The notes: generated by a model not told the origin, from the sequence alone. A stretch of DNA of 64,000 nt from Delphinus delphis (GCF_949987515.2 NC_082694.2:73406080-73470079), one strand, 5' to 3'. Shown: positions 11,115 through 24,035, counted from the stretch's first letter. Numbers and translations: made by a program.

Positions 11115-12315
11115 GCAACTGATTCAAATCCACTAAAAAAGAAAAAAGGCCTCAATCCATCTCTCTCATGATATAAAAATAACTAAATATGGATTACATA
11201 TCTAAATGTAACACCTAGAACTATAAAACTTCTAGAAGAAAACATGGGAGAAGGTCTTTGTGACCTTGAATTAGCATTTTAAGATATGACACCAAAGGTA
11301 TGATTCACCAAAGAAGAAATTGGACTTCATCAAAATAAAACATTTTTCTCTGTGAAAGATAGTGTTAAGAGAGTGAAAAGTTAGCCATAGATTTTAAGAA
11401 AATATTTGCCAGTCACATATCTGACAAAGGACTTGTATCCAGGAAACATAAAGCCCTCTCAAAACTCCACAACAGGAAAACAAAAAACCCAACAAAAATT
11501 TTTGAACAGATGCTCAGCAAAGAAGATGAATGGGTGACAAATCACCACAAGAAATGAAGTTTGAAATTATTCATCTTTAGGAAAATACAAATTAAAATCG
11601 CAATGAGATACTTCTACATACTTATTAATATGGATAAAATTGAAACAAACAAAAACAACCAACAATACCAAGTACTGTTGAGGATACTGTTGAATGAGAG
11701 CAAGAATACCTCTCGTTTGTTACTATGGAAATGCAAGCTGATAAAACCTCTTTGGAATAGAGTTGACGTATACTTAGCATGAGACCCACCAATACCACTG
11801 CTACATATTTATTCAAGAGAAATGAAAACTTATGTTCAGATAAAACCTGTATATGAAAGTTTATTTGCAGCTTCATTTCTAATGTCCCATCCCAAATGTC
11901 CTTCAACTGGTGAATAGATAAACACTGTGGTATATCCATACAATTGGGTACTACAAAGCAATAAAGAGAAATGAACTATTTATATATGAAACAACATAGA
12001 TGAACCTCACACAGATTACTCTAAGAGAAATTAGCCAGACCAAAAAGGCTACATACACTGTATGATTACATTTTTATGGTATTCTCAAAAAACCAACCGG
12101 ACAGACAAAAAGATCAGTGGTTGTCAGGATATGGGAATGGGGATTAGTTGACTATAAAAGAAGTTCCCAGTGGATTTTTTGGGTGATGGAACTCTTCTGT
12201 ATCTTGTAGTGCTGCTTCATTACTCTATCCATTTTCCAAAACTCATAGAACTGTACACAAGAAGTACTGGCATTTATTGAATGTAAGTTTTAAAATAAAT
12301 ACATTTAAAAAGCCT
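11115..12315 (+). mobile_element. Ancient L1M LINE, ORF2 end and 3' UTR
   Basis: Forward L1 ORF2 C-terminal landmarks: 'ctagaagaaaacatgggag', 'aaagaagaaattggac', 'ttgtatccaggaaacata', 'atgcaagctgataaaacctc' and 'cccaaatgtccttcaactgg', followed by a 3' UTR ending in an A-rich stretch near 12,310. Heavily mutated, with stops in all frames. It sits tail-to-tail with unrelated L1 sequence upstream. Confidence 0.8.
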
Positions 12316-13194
12316 ATTTATTTTTATTTCAAGCAAAGAAATATACTTCCAAAGTACTTGATGTCCAAAATAGTTTAATGGTTGACAACAACTAATTGAT
12401 GAATTTTAAGTTCTCGTCACAAATATCCAAATTGTGGCTTTGCTATAAACTGTTGGACTCTTGACAGGATCCTTTTCCATGTTTGGCCTTGAATTTCTCC
12501 TTACTTCCTTTAAGACAGTGAGGTTTGAGTGCTTCTAATAATACCAAAAAAGAGGAGCTGCTTTTGTTGTGAGAGTCACCATGGGTGCCCTGAATGGATC
12601 TCTTTAGAAAAAGAGAAAGGCCAAAAGAACCTCCTAAGAAACTTATGCAAGAAAGTCTTTTCTCGTTACTCTCTAAATGGCAACTTCTGGCTTCTTTTCT
12701 GCAGAAAGTTCAAAATATGTCTCTGATCCTTTATCCTCTCTCATATCCTCACCCACCCTGAACTAATACCTATCTTTCTGACCTTTATCTCTCTATTTAG
12801 TTCTCTGTGACCAGAACTCCAAAGCCAATCCCATGAGAACAGACTTTTATGTCTTACTCTTGTCTTCTTACTGTCTGGAATATTGTAGAATATGCATGTC
12901 ATTTCCCATCCTTTTCTTGAAACATTTTCTCTTCCAGGTTTTAGTAGTGCCATATCCTCCTGGTTTATTTCTTCCTACCTCCAGCCAGCGGCTTATAATT
13001 TCATGTGCTGACTCAGCTATGCCAGGCTTCTAAATGATGTGCTAGCCCTACCTGTGTTCTAAAAGTCTCCTTTCTCGTCAAACTATCCTGACTCTTCGGG
13101 TAACCATGTCTCGTTCCACAGGTGCAACTAAAACCATAATCTGGCATCACCTGTGGAAGTCTGCAAGTTGTCCCTCCCCAAATCTGTTTGCTCC
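12316..13194. other. Gene-free DNA
   Basis: No gene or confidently named repeat. Pyrimidine-rich stretches around 12,720-13,040 may be old L2, but similarity is too weak to call. Confidence 0.5.
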
Positions 13195-13910
13195 ATGCTC
13201 TTCAGTGATAGAATTTAAGTAGGACTGAATTTCCCAGCCTCCCTTACAGTTAGATGGGGGCATATAAGTAAGTTTTCATCCGTGAAATATGAGCAGATGA
13301 AATTAGTACAACATTCATGTCACTTTTTGTAAGGTAATTGCTTCCTCTCTATTTTCTCTCTTCTTCCCTCTCTACTGGTTTAGGAATGGCTACAACTAGA
13401 ACAGCTTCCTGTAAAGACCCAGAGAGGGGAGCCACATGTTGAAGTCCTCAGAAACAATTGATCCCTTCCAAGATGTATTTAAAATTTTTTGAGTCTTCCT
13501 CAGTAGATGTACTTTTACTTTCAACTCTGAATCTGGAAATTTTCAGAGAACTGACTTTGATCTAGTGGAGTTGTTTTCACTGCAGATATCTGTAGAGAGA
13601 AAAATGTCTGGGGATTTATGTACAACCTATACCTCAGATGTTAATAGCCAATACTGACATCTAAGGCCCAGATTGAAACAAACATTGAAGCAAAATACCC
13701 ACTCCTAAAGGAATGCTCTCCTACAGGATAATGTTGAAGATATAATCAAGATAGACTTTTCCTAAAATCATACCCTTTTTTGTCTTCTTCCTTTGTCTCT
13801 CTCTGCCTCACTTACTTGCAGGTTTCTCTTGTATTTCCTTAATAAAACATTTGCATATGAATTCAATCTGAGGGTCTGATTCTGCAGAACCTGACATAAA
13901 CCATTGTTCT
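13195..13910 (+). mobile_element. Unassigned ancient interspersed repeat, LTR-like
   Basis: The phrase 'atttcccagcctcccttaca' plus a downstream 'aataaaacatttgcat' and 'ctgcagaacctgacat' resemble a widespread mammalian repeat with an LTR-like end. A related phrase, 'tttctcagcctccctcacc', occurs near 63,215. I cannot name the family. No coding potential. Confidence 0.4.
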
Positions 13911-14582
13911 AACTCAATCTCTTAGCCTATTTCCTACTCAATTATGTAAAAAATAAGTCAAAGAAGAAGGTCTTCATATAAAAATAGATATACATGTAAG
14001 TGTGGAAAAAATAAAGTTACTACAGGGAACTTTGGACACTCAAGGTTTACACCCTCAGTGTAAAATATAGAATAAAGATGAACTTGAACCTTGGTGAAAT
14101 CAAGAATAATATCCCATCATCAATTTTGATATTAGATAGAGGTAAAAAATAAAAAAAAATCAAGAGACAATAACTAAATCTCATATGTATATGGATTTGT
14201 AGCCAGAATTTGTACTAAGCAGGTAGACTTAAAACTTAAGAAAGAAAATTTATTTTAAAGGACTCCTGCATTGGTAGTTTCTAGATGCCTGAAAAAAGAA
14301 AACATAAATACCCTCCAGAGAAAAGCACTATAAAGCTGGGCCTCAAAGAATTCCACAGATAAACTTTTGAGGAATATGAATTCACCATCAGAATTAACAA
14401 ACAAGCAAGGGAAAAAAAGGTAACATGAGGGAGAACCAGCAGAAATAACAGATAACAAAGAAACTCAAAAATTTTTGTAGAAATTTAAAAATCAGACATT
14501 GAATATAAAACAAGTGTTGATGTCTATCAAGAAATAAAAAAGTGAAATATAATATTATTGAAAAAGGTAATATAAAAGCTAA
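13911..14582. other. AT-rich DNA, possible old L1/HAL1
   Basis: Adenine-rich on the plus strand and gene-free. Short segments (around 14,340-14,480) resemble old L1 5' sequence, but I cannot set boundaries. Confidence 0.4.
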
Positions 14583-14905
14583 CTGCTGTGTTTTAATGCT
14601 TGTATCCCCTCCCAAACTCAGATGTTGGCATTCTAACACCCAACTGTGATGGAGTTAGAAGTTGGGGCCTTTGGAAGGTGATTAGATTATGGAGGTGGAG
14701 CCCTCATTAATGGACTTCATATTCTTATAAAAGAGATACCATAGACCTCCTTGGTTCCTTCTGTCATGTAAGGGTACACCAAAAAGTCTGAAACTGAGAA
14801 GAGGGCCCTCACCTGATCATTCTGGCATCCTGATCTTGGACTTCCAGCCTTTAGAACTGAGAGAAGTAAGCTACCCAATCTGTAGTATTTTGCTATTGCA
14901 TCTCT
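14583..14905 (+). mobile_element. MaLR LTR (MST/MLT1 type)
   Basis: Forward-order landmarks: 'aatgcttgtatcccctcccaa', 'gggcctttggaaggtgat', 'ggagccctcattaatgg', 'gagggccctcacctgatc' and 'cttggacttccagcctttag'. A solo LTR with no attached internal region. The 3' end is eroded. Confidence 0.75.
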
Positions 14906-17335
14906 AAGTTGAAAAGAATCAAGCAGAAATTTAGAAATAAAATATAAAATATTTAGAAAGAACAGAAGAAAGAATTGTGGCCTGAAAGATAGATCTATAA
15001 AAATTATCCAGAATACAGCTCACAAAAACAAAGACATGGGAAATGTGAAAGAGATATTAAACGAAGTTGAAACTAGAATATGGAGATCTAACATTTGTCT
15101 TAATGGAGTTCTCAAAGAAAGGATAAATAATGGCTGAAATATTTTCCATTAATCAGAAATCCTCAGATTCATTAAGCAATATGAAACCTCCACAGGTTTT
15201 AAGGAAAGTCTTCACACTTTGACTTAAAAGTAATACAATTGAAGAACATTAAATGAAAAAAAAAATAATAATGGACACCAGAATATAGCAGAATATCATC
15301 AGCGAGTTGAGAGAAAATAACTGTTAATACTGAATTTTATACCCAGCAAGATTATTTTTAAGTAACTCTTAAATTTGACTGCTACACCAAGAAAAATTAT
15401 ATTTTCAAGAACAGGAAAATCTTAAAACATTTTTTAAAATTAAGAACAGAAAGTATTTTTCCCTACACACACACACAAGCACACTCTCTCTCTCAGCATT
15501 CACTAAAGGAAATTTTCATGAGGGAAAGATGGAAGGCCTAAGGTACAGGAGGAAATGTAAAACAACTACTTCCTACAAAAATAGTAATAGTGTCTCATGG
15601 GCTTAAAAAGGATAAAATAAAAGTAAACAGAAACGACATAAAATTTGAGAAGTGAGTTATTAATATTATTATGTACAAATATTTTTGTATGGTTTCAGAG
15701 AATAACAAAAGTAAAGGTTTTAAAAAAATTTAATAAGAATACATATTAAAATTCCTTGGATATCACTCAAAGAAAATAGAGTATGTAAATTCCAATTGAC
15801 ACATTGGAAAATGAAATGAAAAACACAATTAAAAAGGAGGCAAAAAAAAGAGGAAAATAAATAGAAATGTTTGAATAAATAAAGGTATTGAAATGGTCTT
15901 AAATAAATCCAAATATATTAGAAATTACAATAATGTAAACTGATTAAATACTCTATATAAAAGAAAATGATTGTTAGACTCCTGACAAAAACTAAACTAC
16001 ATGCCAGTTACAAGTGATGCATCTAAAGTATATTAAGGAAAATAATTAACATATATAAAAGAGTCACTACACACTAATAAAATATTTAATTCACCAGGAA
16101 TATATAGTAATACCAAACTTATATGATCTAATAACTAGCTAAATTTATATAAACCATCATATCAGGAGAGTTAAATATACTTCCTTCAGTAATTCATAAA
16201 TTACATGGGCAAAATAAATGAAAAAAATTATAGAAGAATTGAATAGCAAAATTAACTGCATTGACCCAATTAATATTCATGGAATGTTGCACCCAAGAAA
16301 TGTTTGATATATATTATTATCAAGTACTCAGAGAACATTTATGAGCAAATTTCAAGACACATTAAAAATTTTTTCAGAACACATAAAAACATATTCTGTT
16401 GTCCTAATAAATGTAAGTTAGAACTCAGTTATAAAAATATTGCTAGACGGGCTTCCCTGGTGACACAGTGGTTGAGAGTCCGCCTGCCGATGCAGGGGAC
16501 AGGGGTGTGTGCCCCGGTCCGGGAAGATCCCACATGCCGCGGAGCGGCTGGGCCCGTGAGCCGTGGCCGCTGAGCCTGCACGTCCGGAGCCTGTGCCCTG
16601 CAATGGGAGAGGCCACAACAGTGACAGGCCCGCGCACCACAAAAAAAAAAAAAATATATATTGCTAGAAACATTCTTGTTTCTCAGAAATTAACAATATC
16701 ATTTCTCAACACATATTTAAAAAGAAATTGTCATGGAGTTAAGAATGTGCTTAGAACAAAACAATGCATATGTTATGTATCAAAATTGTGGACTGAGTTA
16801 CAGTGGAACTTGGAAGGGAATTTTTAGCCTTAAGTATTAAAGAAAAAGTCTGAAAATGAATGGCCTAAGCATCTAAATTATGATATATATAGTTTTTTGT
16901 CTTGGGAGTGGTTCATGAAAGTGGGAGAAAGGGTCTAAAAGAGGCAAAACAAAAAAAAATGATAAAGATGATTAAATACAGAAAAGCATGATAATTTTCC
17001 AGCAGTATTTATCAAGAATAAAAGAAAATGCTCAAAAATCAATATTAAGAATGAATAAAAACACATAACTTTAGTTACCTCAAAGATAAAAAAAATAATA
17101 AAGGGACATGAGGAATAATTTTATAATAATAAGAATTTGAAAACTTTGGTGAAATGGACAAATGTATAAGAAAACATAACTTATCAAATATTTCTCAATA
17201 AGAAATAGAAAATTGAGAAATTCTACAGCCATTAAAAATCATCAGTGGTTAAAATTTTTCCTGCAGAGAAAGCATCAGACAGAATGCTTTATGACATATT
17301 CTATCAAACACTGAAAGACCAAGTAAATCAAATAT
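14906..17335 (+). mobile_element. Ancient L1M remnants, plus strand
   Basis: A long A-rich stretch with scattered L1M similarity: 'aatactgaattttataccca' near 15,330 and an ORF2-like 'attctatcaaacactgaaag' near 17,300. Reading frames are destroyed. A young SINE interrupts it at 16,448. The stretch may comprise more than one old insertion. Confidence 0.5.
16448..16657 (+). mobile_element. CHR-type tRNA-derived SINE
   Basis: A cetacean CHR-type SINE with a tRNA-related head ('gggcttccctgg' start) and an A tail. It is flanked by an 11-bp target-site duplication 'atattgctaga' (16,437-16,447 and 16,658-16,668). The Pol III boxes are damaged by CpG decay: the A-box region reads 'tgacacagtgg' and the B-box region 'gtgtgtgcccc'. 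Open frames over it on both strands are transposon by-products. Confidence 0.95.
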
Positions 17336-17735
17336 TTACATCCAAGAGAGTATATATATTGATACATTTTCTGTGGGCACTTGAAAACAATTTGTATTCT
17401 GCTCTTGTTAAGTGAAATATTTCAGAAATGTCGATTAGATCCTTTTGACTGATGGTGTTTTTCAGTTCTTCTATATCCTTGCTGATCTTCTGTGTAATTG
17501 CTTGATCAATTATTGACAGAGAAGTGTTCAAGTCTCCAACCATAATTGTAGATTTGTCTATTTCCCTTGTTAGTACTATAAGTTTTTTGCTTCACTTATT
17601 TTACAGCTTCTTGTTTTGTACATTCACATTTAGGATCACTATATATTCTTGATAGACTGACTTTTATCATTATACAGCTTCCCCTTTTGTCTCTGGTAAT
17701 TTACTTTGCTCTGAATTATACTTTATCTGATTTTT
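17336..17735 (-). mobile_element. Old L1 ORF2 endonuclease relic
   Basis: The minus strand encodes a 71-codon remnant beginning MVGDLNTSLS, matching the L1 endonuclease motif around the catalytic Asp. Upstream L1 coding sequence continues to 17,735, where the younger L1 begins. More diverged than its neighbour, so older. Confidence 0.75.
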
Positions 17736-18044
17736 TTATACAACAGGTTCTCATTAGTTATCTATTTTATACATATTAGTGTATATATGTCAATCCCAAT
17801 CTCCCAATTCATCCCACCCTCCCACCCCACACCCTGCTTTCCTCCCTTGGTGTCCAAAGATTTGTTACCTACATCTGTGTCTCTATTTCTACCTTGAAAG
17901 CCAGTTCATCTGTACCATTTTTCTAGATTCCACACATATGCATTAATATACAGTATTTGCTTTTCTCTTTCTGACTTTCTTAACTCTGTGTGACAGTCTC
18001 TAGGTACATCCACGTATCTATAAGTGACCCAGTTTCGTTCCTTC

Positions 18045-21000
18045 TTATGGTGAGTAATATTCCACTGTATACATGTACGACTTCTTCTTTATCCATTCAT
18101 CTGTCAATGAGCATTTAGGTCGCTTCCATGACCTGTCTATTGTAAACAGTGCTGCAATGAACAATGGGGTGCATGTGTCTTTTTGAATTATGGTTTTCTC
18201 TGGGTATATGCCCAGTAATGGGATTGCTGGGTCATATGGTAATTCTATTTTTACTTTTTTAAGGAACCTCCGTACTGTCCTCCATAGTGGCTTTATCAAT
18301 TTACATTCCCACCAACAGCACAAGAGGGTTCTCTTTTCTCCACACCCTCTCCAGCATTTGTTGTTTGTAGATTTTCTGATGGCGGACATTCTGACTGGTG
18401 TGAGGTGATATCTCATTGTAGTTTTGATTTGCATTTCTCTAATGATTAGTGATATAGAGCAGCTTTTCATATGCCTCTTGGCCATCTGTATGTCTTCTTT
18501 GGAGAAATGTCTATTTATGTCTTCTGCCCATTTTTGGATTGAGTTGTTTGTTTTTTTAATATTGAGCTGCATGAGCTGTTTATATATTTTGGAGATTAAT
18601 CCTTTGCCCATTGATTCATTTCCAAATATTTTCTCCCATTCTGAGGATTGTCTTTTCGTCTTGTTCATAGTTTCCTTTGCTGTGCAAAAGCTTTTAAGTT
18701 TCATTAGGTCCTATTTGTTTATTTTTGGTTTTATTTCCATTGCTCAAGGAGGTGGGTCATAAAAGATCATGCTGTGATTTATGTTAAAGAGTGTTCTTCC
18801 TAGGTTTTCCTCAAAGAGTTTTATGGTGTCCAGTCTTACATTTAGGTCTTTAATCCATCTTGAGTTTATTTTTGTGTATGGTGTTAGGGAGTATTCTAAT
18901 TTCATTCTTTTACATATAGCTGTCCAATTTTCCCAGCACCACTTATTGAAGAGACTGTCTTTTCTCCATTGTATATCCTTGCCTCCTTTGTCATAGTTTA
19001 GTTGACCATAGGTGTGTGGGTTTATTTCTGGGCTTTCTATCCTGTTCCATTGATCTATAGTTCTGTTTTTGTGCCAGTACCATATTGTCTTGATTACTGT
19101 AGCTTAGTAGTATACTCTGAAGTCAGGGAGTCTGATTCCTCCAGCTCCATTTTTTCCCTCGAGATTGCTTTGGCTATTTGGGGTCTTTTGTGTCTCCATA
19201 CAAATTTTAAGATTTTTTGTTCTAGTTCTGTAAAAAATGCCATTGGTAACTTGATAGGGATTGCATTGAATCTGTAGATTGCTTTGGGTAGTACAGTCAT
19301 TTTCATAATATTGGTTCTTCCAATCCAAGAACATGGTATATCTCTCCATCTGCTTGTGTCATCTTTGATTTCTTTCATCAGTGTCTTATACCTTTCTGAG
19401 TACTGGACTTTTGTGTCCTTAGGTAGGTTTATTCCTAGGTATTTCATTCTTTTTGTTGAAGTGGTGAATGGGATTGTTTCCTTAATTTCTCTTTCTGATT
19501 GTTCATTGTTACTGTATAGGAATGCAAGAGATTTCTGTGCATTAATTTTGTATCCTGCAACTTTACCAAATCCATTGTTTAGCTCCAGTAGTTTTCTGGT
19601 GGCATCTTTAGGATTATTTATGTATAGTATCATGTCATCTCCAGACAGTGACAGTTTTACTTCTTCCTTTCCAATCTGCATTCCTTTTATTTCTTTTTCT
19701 TCTCTGATTGCTGTGGCTAGAACTTCCAAAACTGTGTTGAATAATAGTGGCAAGAGTGGACATCCTTGTCTTCTTCCTAATCTTAGGGGAAATGCTTTCA
19801 GTTTTTCACCATTGAGAATGATGTTTTCTGTGGGTTTGTCATGTATGGCCTTTATTATGCTGAGGTAGGTTCCCTCTATGCCCACTTTCTGGAGAGTTTT
19901 TATCACAAATGCATGTCGAATTTTGTCAAAAGTTTTTCTTCGTCTAATAAGATGATTATATGGTTTTTATTCTTCAATTTGTTAATATGGTGTATCACAT
20001 TGATTGATTTCCGTACATTGAAGAATCCTTTCATCCCTGGGATAAAACCTACTTGATCATGGTGTATGATCCTTTTAATGTGTTATTGGATTCTGTATTT
20101 TGTTGCTAGTATTTTGTTGAAGATTTTTGCATCTATATTCATCAGTGATATTGGTCTGTAATGTTCTTTTTTTTGTATTATCTTTGTCTGGTTTTGGTAT
20201 CAGGTTGATAGAATGAGCTTGGGAGTGTTCCTCCCTCTGCTATATTTTGGAAGAGTTTGAGAAGGATGGGTGTTAGCTCTTCTCTAAATGTTTGATAGAA
20301 TTCACCTGTGAAGCCATCTGGTCCTGGAATTTTGTTTTTTGGAAGATGTTTAATCACAGTTTCAATTTCATTACTTGTGATTGGTCTGTTCATATTTTCT
20401 ATTTCTTCCTGGTTCAGTCTTGGAAGGTTATGCCTTTCTTAGAACTTGTCCGTTTTACCAGGTTGTCCATTTTATTGGCATAGAATTGCTTTTAATATTC
20501 TCTTATGATGCTTTGTATTTCTGTCGTGTCCATTGTAACTTCTCCTTTTTCATTTCTAATTTTGTTGATTTGAGTCCTCTCCCTCTTTTTCTTGATGAGT
20601 CAGGCTAAAGGTTTATCAATTTTGTTTTTCTCAAAGAACCAGCTTTTAGTTTTATTGATCTGTGCTCCTGTTGTCTTTGTTTCTAGTTCATTTATTTCTT
20701 CTGTGATCTTTATGATTTCTTTCCTTCTACTAACTTTGGGTTTTGTTTGTTCTTCTTTCTCTGGTTCCTTTAGGTGTAAGATTAGATTGCTAATTTGATA
20801 TTGTTCTTGTTTCTTGAGGTAGGGTTTTATTGCTATAAACATCCCTCTTAGAACTGCTTTTGCTTCATCCTGTAGGTTTTGGAACCTCATATTTTCATTG
20901 TCATTTGTCTCTAGGTATTTTTTGATTATCTCTTTGTTTTCTTCAGTGATCTCTTGATTATTTAGTAACATATTGTTTATCCTCCCTGTGTTTGTGGTTT

Positions 21001-21729
21001 TTGTGGGTTTTTTCCTGTAATTTATTTCTAATTCTGTAGTGTTGTGGTCAGAAAAGATGTTTGATATGATTTCAATTTTCTTACATTTACTGAGGCTAGA
21101 TTTGTGACCCAAGATGTGATTTATCCTGGAGAATGTTCTCTGTGCATTTGAGAAGAAAGTGTAATCTGCTGTTTTCAGATGGAATCTCCTAAAAATATCA
21201 ATTAAATCTATCTTGTCTACTGTGTCATTAAAAGCTTGTGTTTCTTTATTAATTTTCTGTCTGGATGATCTGTCCATTGGTGTAAGTGAGGTGTTATAGT
21301 TCCCCACTATTATTGTGTTACTGTCGATTTCCTCTTTTATAGCTGTTAGCAGTTGCCTTATGTATTGAGGTGCTCCTATGTTGGGTGCATATATATTTAT
21401 AACTGTTCTATCTTCTTCTTGGATTGATCCCTTGATCATTATGTAGCGTCCTTTCTTGTCTCTTGTAACATTCTTTATTTTAAAGTCTATTTTATCTGAT
21501 ATGAGTATTGCTACTCCAGCTCTTTTGATTTCCATTTCCATGGAATATCTTTTTTCCATCTCTTCACTTTCAGTCTGTATGTGTTCCTAGGTCGGAAGTG
21601 GGTCTCTTGTACTCAGTATATAAATGGATTTTGTTTTTGTATCCATGCAGCAAGCCTCTGTCTTTTGGTTGGATCATTTAATCTATTCACATTTAAGGTC
21701 ATTATTTATATGTATGTTCCTATTACCAT
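18045..21729 (-). pseudogene. L1 ORF2 (endonuclease / reverse transcriptase) relic
   Basis: L1 ORF2p nicks target DNA and reverse-transcribes its own RNA. Readable blocks lie at 21,559-20,600 (endonuclease), 20,393-20,178, 19,906-19,094 (reverse transcriptase) and 18,704-18,045 (C-terminus). They lie in different frames (at least three frameshifts) and have several stops. In the endonuclease block the usual VGDFNT motif reads VGNYNT (residues 85-90), losing a catalytic Asp; the SDH motif is kept. In the RT block the FADD box reads SGDD (residues 88-91), keeping both Asp. In the C-terminal zinc-knuckle-like segment the expected His is Cys. The total span (~1,228 codons) is close to family length. 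Non-functional. Confidence 0.9.
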
Positions 21730-21787
21730 TTTCTTAATTGTTTTGGTTTTGCTTTTGTAGGTCTTTTTCTTCTCTTGTGTTTCCCAC

Positions 21788-22723
21788 TTAGGGAAGTTCC
21801 TTTAACATTTGTTGTAGAGCTGGTTTGGTGGTGCTGAATTCTCTTAGCTTTTGATTGTCTGTAAAGCTTTTGATTTCTCCATTGAATCTGAATGAGATCC
21901 TTGCGGGGTAGAGTAATCTTGGTTGTAGGTTCTTCCCTTTCATCACTTTAAATATATCATGCCACTCCCTTCTGACTTGTAGAGTTTCTGCTGAGAAATC
22001 AGCTGTTAACCTTATGGGAGTTCCCTTGTATGTTATTTGTCGTTTTTCCCTTGTCACTTTCAATAATTTTTCTTTGTCTTTAATTTCTGCCAATTTTATT
22101 ACCATGTGTCTCGGCATGTTTCTCCTTGGGTTTATCCTGCCTGGGACTCTCTGCACTTCCTGGACTTGGGTGGCTAGTTCCTTTCTAATGTTAGGGAAGT
22201 TTTTGACTATAATCTCTTCAAATATTTTCTCGGGTCCTTTCTCTCTCTCTTCTCTTGCTGTGACCCCTATAATGCGAATGTTGGTGTGTTTAATGTTGTC
22301 CCAGAGGTCTTTTAGGCTGTCTTCATTTCTTTTCATTCTTTTTTTCTTTATTTTGTTCTGCAGCAGTGATTTCCACCGTTTTGTCTTCCTGGTCACTTAT
22401 CCGTTCTTCTGCCTCAGTTATTCTGCTATTTGTTCTAGTGTACTTTTCATTGCAGTTCTTATATTGTTCATCTCTGTTTGTTTGTTCTTTAATTCTTCTA
22501 GGTCTTTGTTAAACATTTCTTGCATCTTCTTGATCTTTGCCTCCATTCTTTTTCTGAGATCCTGGATCATCTTCACTATCATCATTCTGAATTCTTTTTC
22601 TGGAAGGTTTCCTATCTCCACTTCTTTTAGTTGTGTTTCTGGGGTTTAATCTTGTTCCTTCATCTGGTACATAGTCCTCTGCCTTTTCATTTTGTCTATG
22701 TTTCTGTGAGTGTGGTTTTTCAT
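21788..22723 (-). pseudogene. L1 ORF1 (RNA-binding chaperone) relic, two in-frame stops
   Basis: ORF1p is the trimeric nucleic-acid-binding partner of ORF2p. The likely start is the ATG at 22,723-22,721 (MKNHTHRNID). One frame runs 312 codons to 21,788, broken only by TAA at 22,648-22,646 (codon 26) and TAA at 22,420-22,418. The order is a basic N-terminus, a Glu/Lys-rich coiled coil (about residues 35-110), then an RRM-like and C-terminal domain with the conserved TPIRLTADFSAETLQ and LLYPARISF stretches. Length matches the ORF1p family. No frameshift is seen, so this is the best-preserved coding region in the window, though not functional. Confidence 0.9.
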
Positions 22724-23090
22724 CCACAGGCTGCAGGATTATAGTTCTTCTTGCTTGTGCTGTCTGCCCTCTGGTGGATGAGGCTGTGTAAGAGGCTTGT
22801 GCAAGCTTCCTGATGGGTGGGACTGGTGGTAGATAGAACTGAGTGTTGCTCTGGTGGGCAGAGCTCAGTAAAACTGTAATCCACTTGTCTGCTGATGGGT
22901 GGGGCTGAGTTCCCTCCCTGTTGGTTCTTTGGCCTGAGGCAACCGAGCACTGGAGCCTGCAGGCTCTTTGGTGGGGCTAATGGCAGGCTCCAGGTGGACT
23001 CTGGCCAAGGAATTCTTCCCAAACGTCTGCTGCCCATATCCTTGTCCCTGTGGTGAACCACAGCTACCCTGTCCTCTGCAAGTGGACCAA

Positions 23091-23779
23091 GTGATTAGTT
23101 AACCAGCAGAAAAGGAGGGGAAGACCATTACAGAGACAGAATAGTATAAGCAAAGTCAGGAAATTTCAAAGAGGTAAGTTCTGAGGAGCTCTAAGTGATT
23201 TAAAGACTTGGAATGGGGAATGTGAAATAAGCAGTGGCAGGAGATGAGACTGCAGAAGTATTTAGGGCTCAATTAGGGAAAATAACATTTTAATTACTTA
23301 TACCTATATAGAAAACACAGAGTCACCAAAGCTTTTTTGGGCTTTGCAAACTATATATTATTCTTCCTCCCTATTCTTCCTCCTCCCTGAGATATGTGAC
23401 GCATAGGCTGTGATTCATAGGGTGATCCTAGGGTTAACTAACCCAAGACAGGTAACATTTATACCCACTGTCCCAGCATAATCATCAGTAGTGTCCAGTT
23501 TCACTCTTGAATGTGTCCTGGTTTGACTTATAAATGATATAATTGTATTCAGACCATTGCACTATTTACTAAAGAAATATAAAAGCATTGCATAATTAAG
23601 GATGTGTCTCATTTTATTCCTTTTTTACAGTTCCTGTCATCTGAGACTAAAATTCTGTAAACTAAATTGGATTGATCCTTAAAGAAAGTGAATTGTAGGA
23701 AAAAATTTAGTGTATCTAGATTTTAGCTGGAATGCAGACATTTAGGGCAAAATTTTGGATAAGGAGGAAATAATGAAGG
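23091..23779. other. Gene-free DNA
   Basis: No gene and no named repeat. The first ~200 bp vaguely resembles reverse-complement L2, too weak to call. Confidence 0.5.
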
Positions 23780-24035
23780 GTGACTGCAGTTATCTTAGGC
23801 AGTTTACCACAGTAATTTTAGGTACAACTCTAAATTTAGACTCTGTGAGTAATAATTCCAGTTCCAGCATTCACCAGAGGTTGGAAAATGTACTAGACTT
23901 CCCTGCCCACAGTTTCTCCATTTTTGAAATAGCTATAATAATACTCATGATATTATTGTAAGAATTAAAGCAATAAGCGTACACAAAACAGTTATAATAC
24001 ACTTGGTATAGCACTATATAAGATATTATTATTGC
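23780..24035 (+). mobile_element. MIR SINE relic
   Basis: Weak forward MIR order: 'cagtttctccatttttgaaa', 'tagctataataatactcatg', 'attgtaagaattaaagc' and 'gtatagcactatataagat'. Highly diverged. Confidence 0.55.

Larger units (their letters stand above)
17736..23090 (-). mobile_element. Cetartiodactyl-type L1 LINE, nearly full length
   Basis: An L1 retrotransposon of about 5.35 kb on the minus strand. From high to low coordinates it shows part of a 5' UTR (about 23,090-22,724), ORF1 (22,723-21,788), a short spacer, ORF2 (about 21,729-18,045) and a 3' UTR ending in a short T run at 17,736. The 3' UTR carries the C-rich strand of a G-rich tract at 17,810-17,835. The 5' end is probably truncated. 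I could not find convincing target-site duplications. Moderate decay indicates it is inactive but younger than the L1M relics around it. Confidence 0.93.

Noticed and set aside
10015..12315. Opposed L1 segments as another twin-priming event
   Set aside because: The left part resembles the L1 5' region and the right part the 3' end. They are not contiguous in an L1, so two separate insertions are more likely.
16304..16827. Frames of 74-119 codons around 16.5 kb
   Set aside because: They read through a CHR SINE. The same Pro/Arg/Gly-rich phrases recur at every SINE copy (27.1, 34.9, 37.6, 38.6, 42.3, 43.2, 60.5 kb).
18190..22649. Plus-strand frames up to 211 codons across the large L1
   Set aside because: They lie antisense to L1 ORF1 and ORF2; the Ser/Phe/Leu-rich translations mirror Lys/Glu-rich sense protein.
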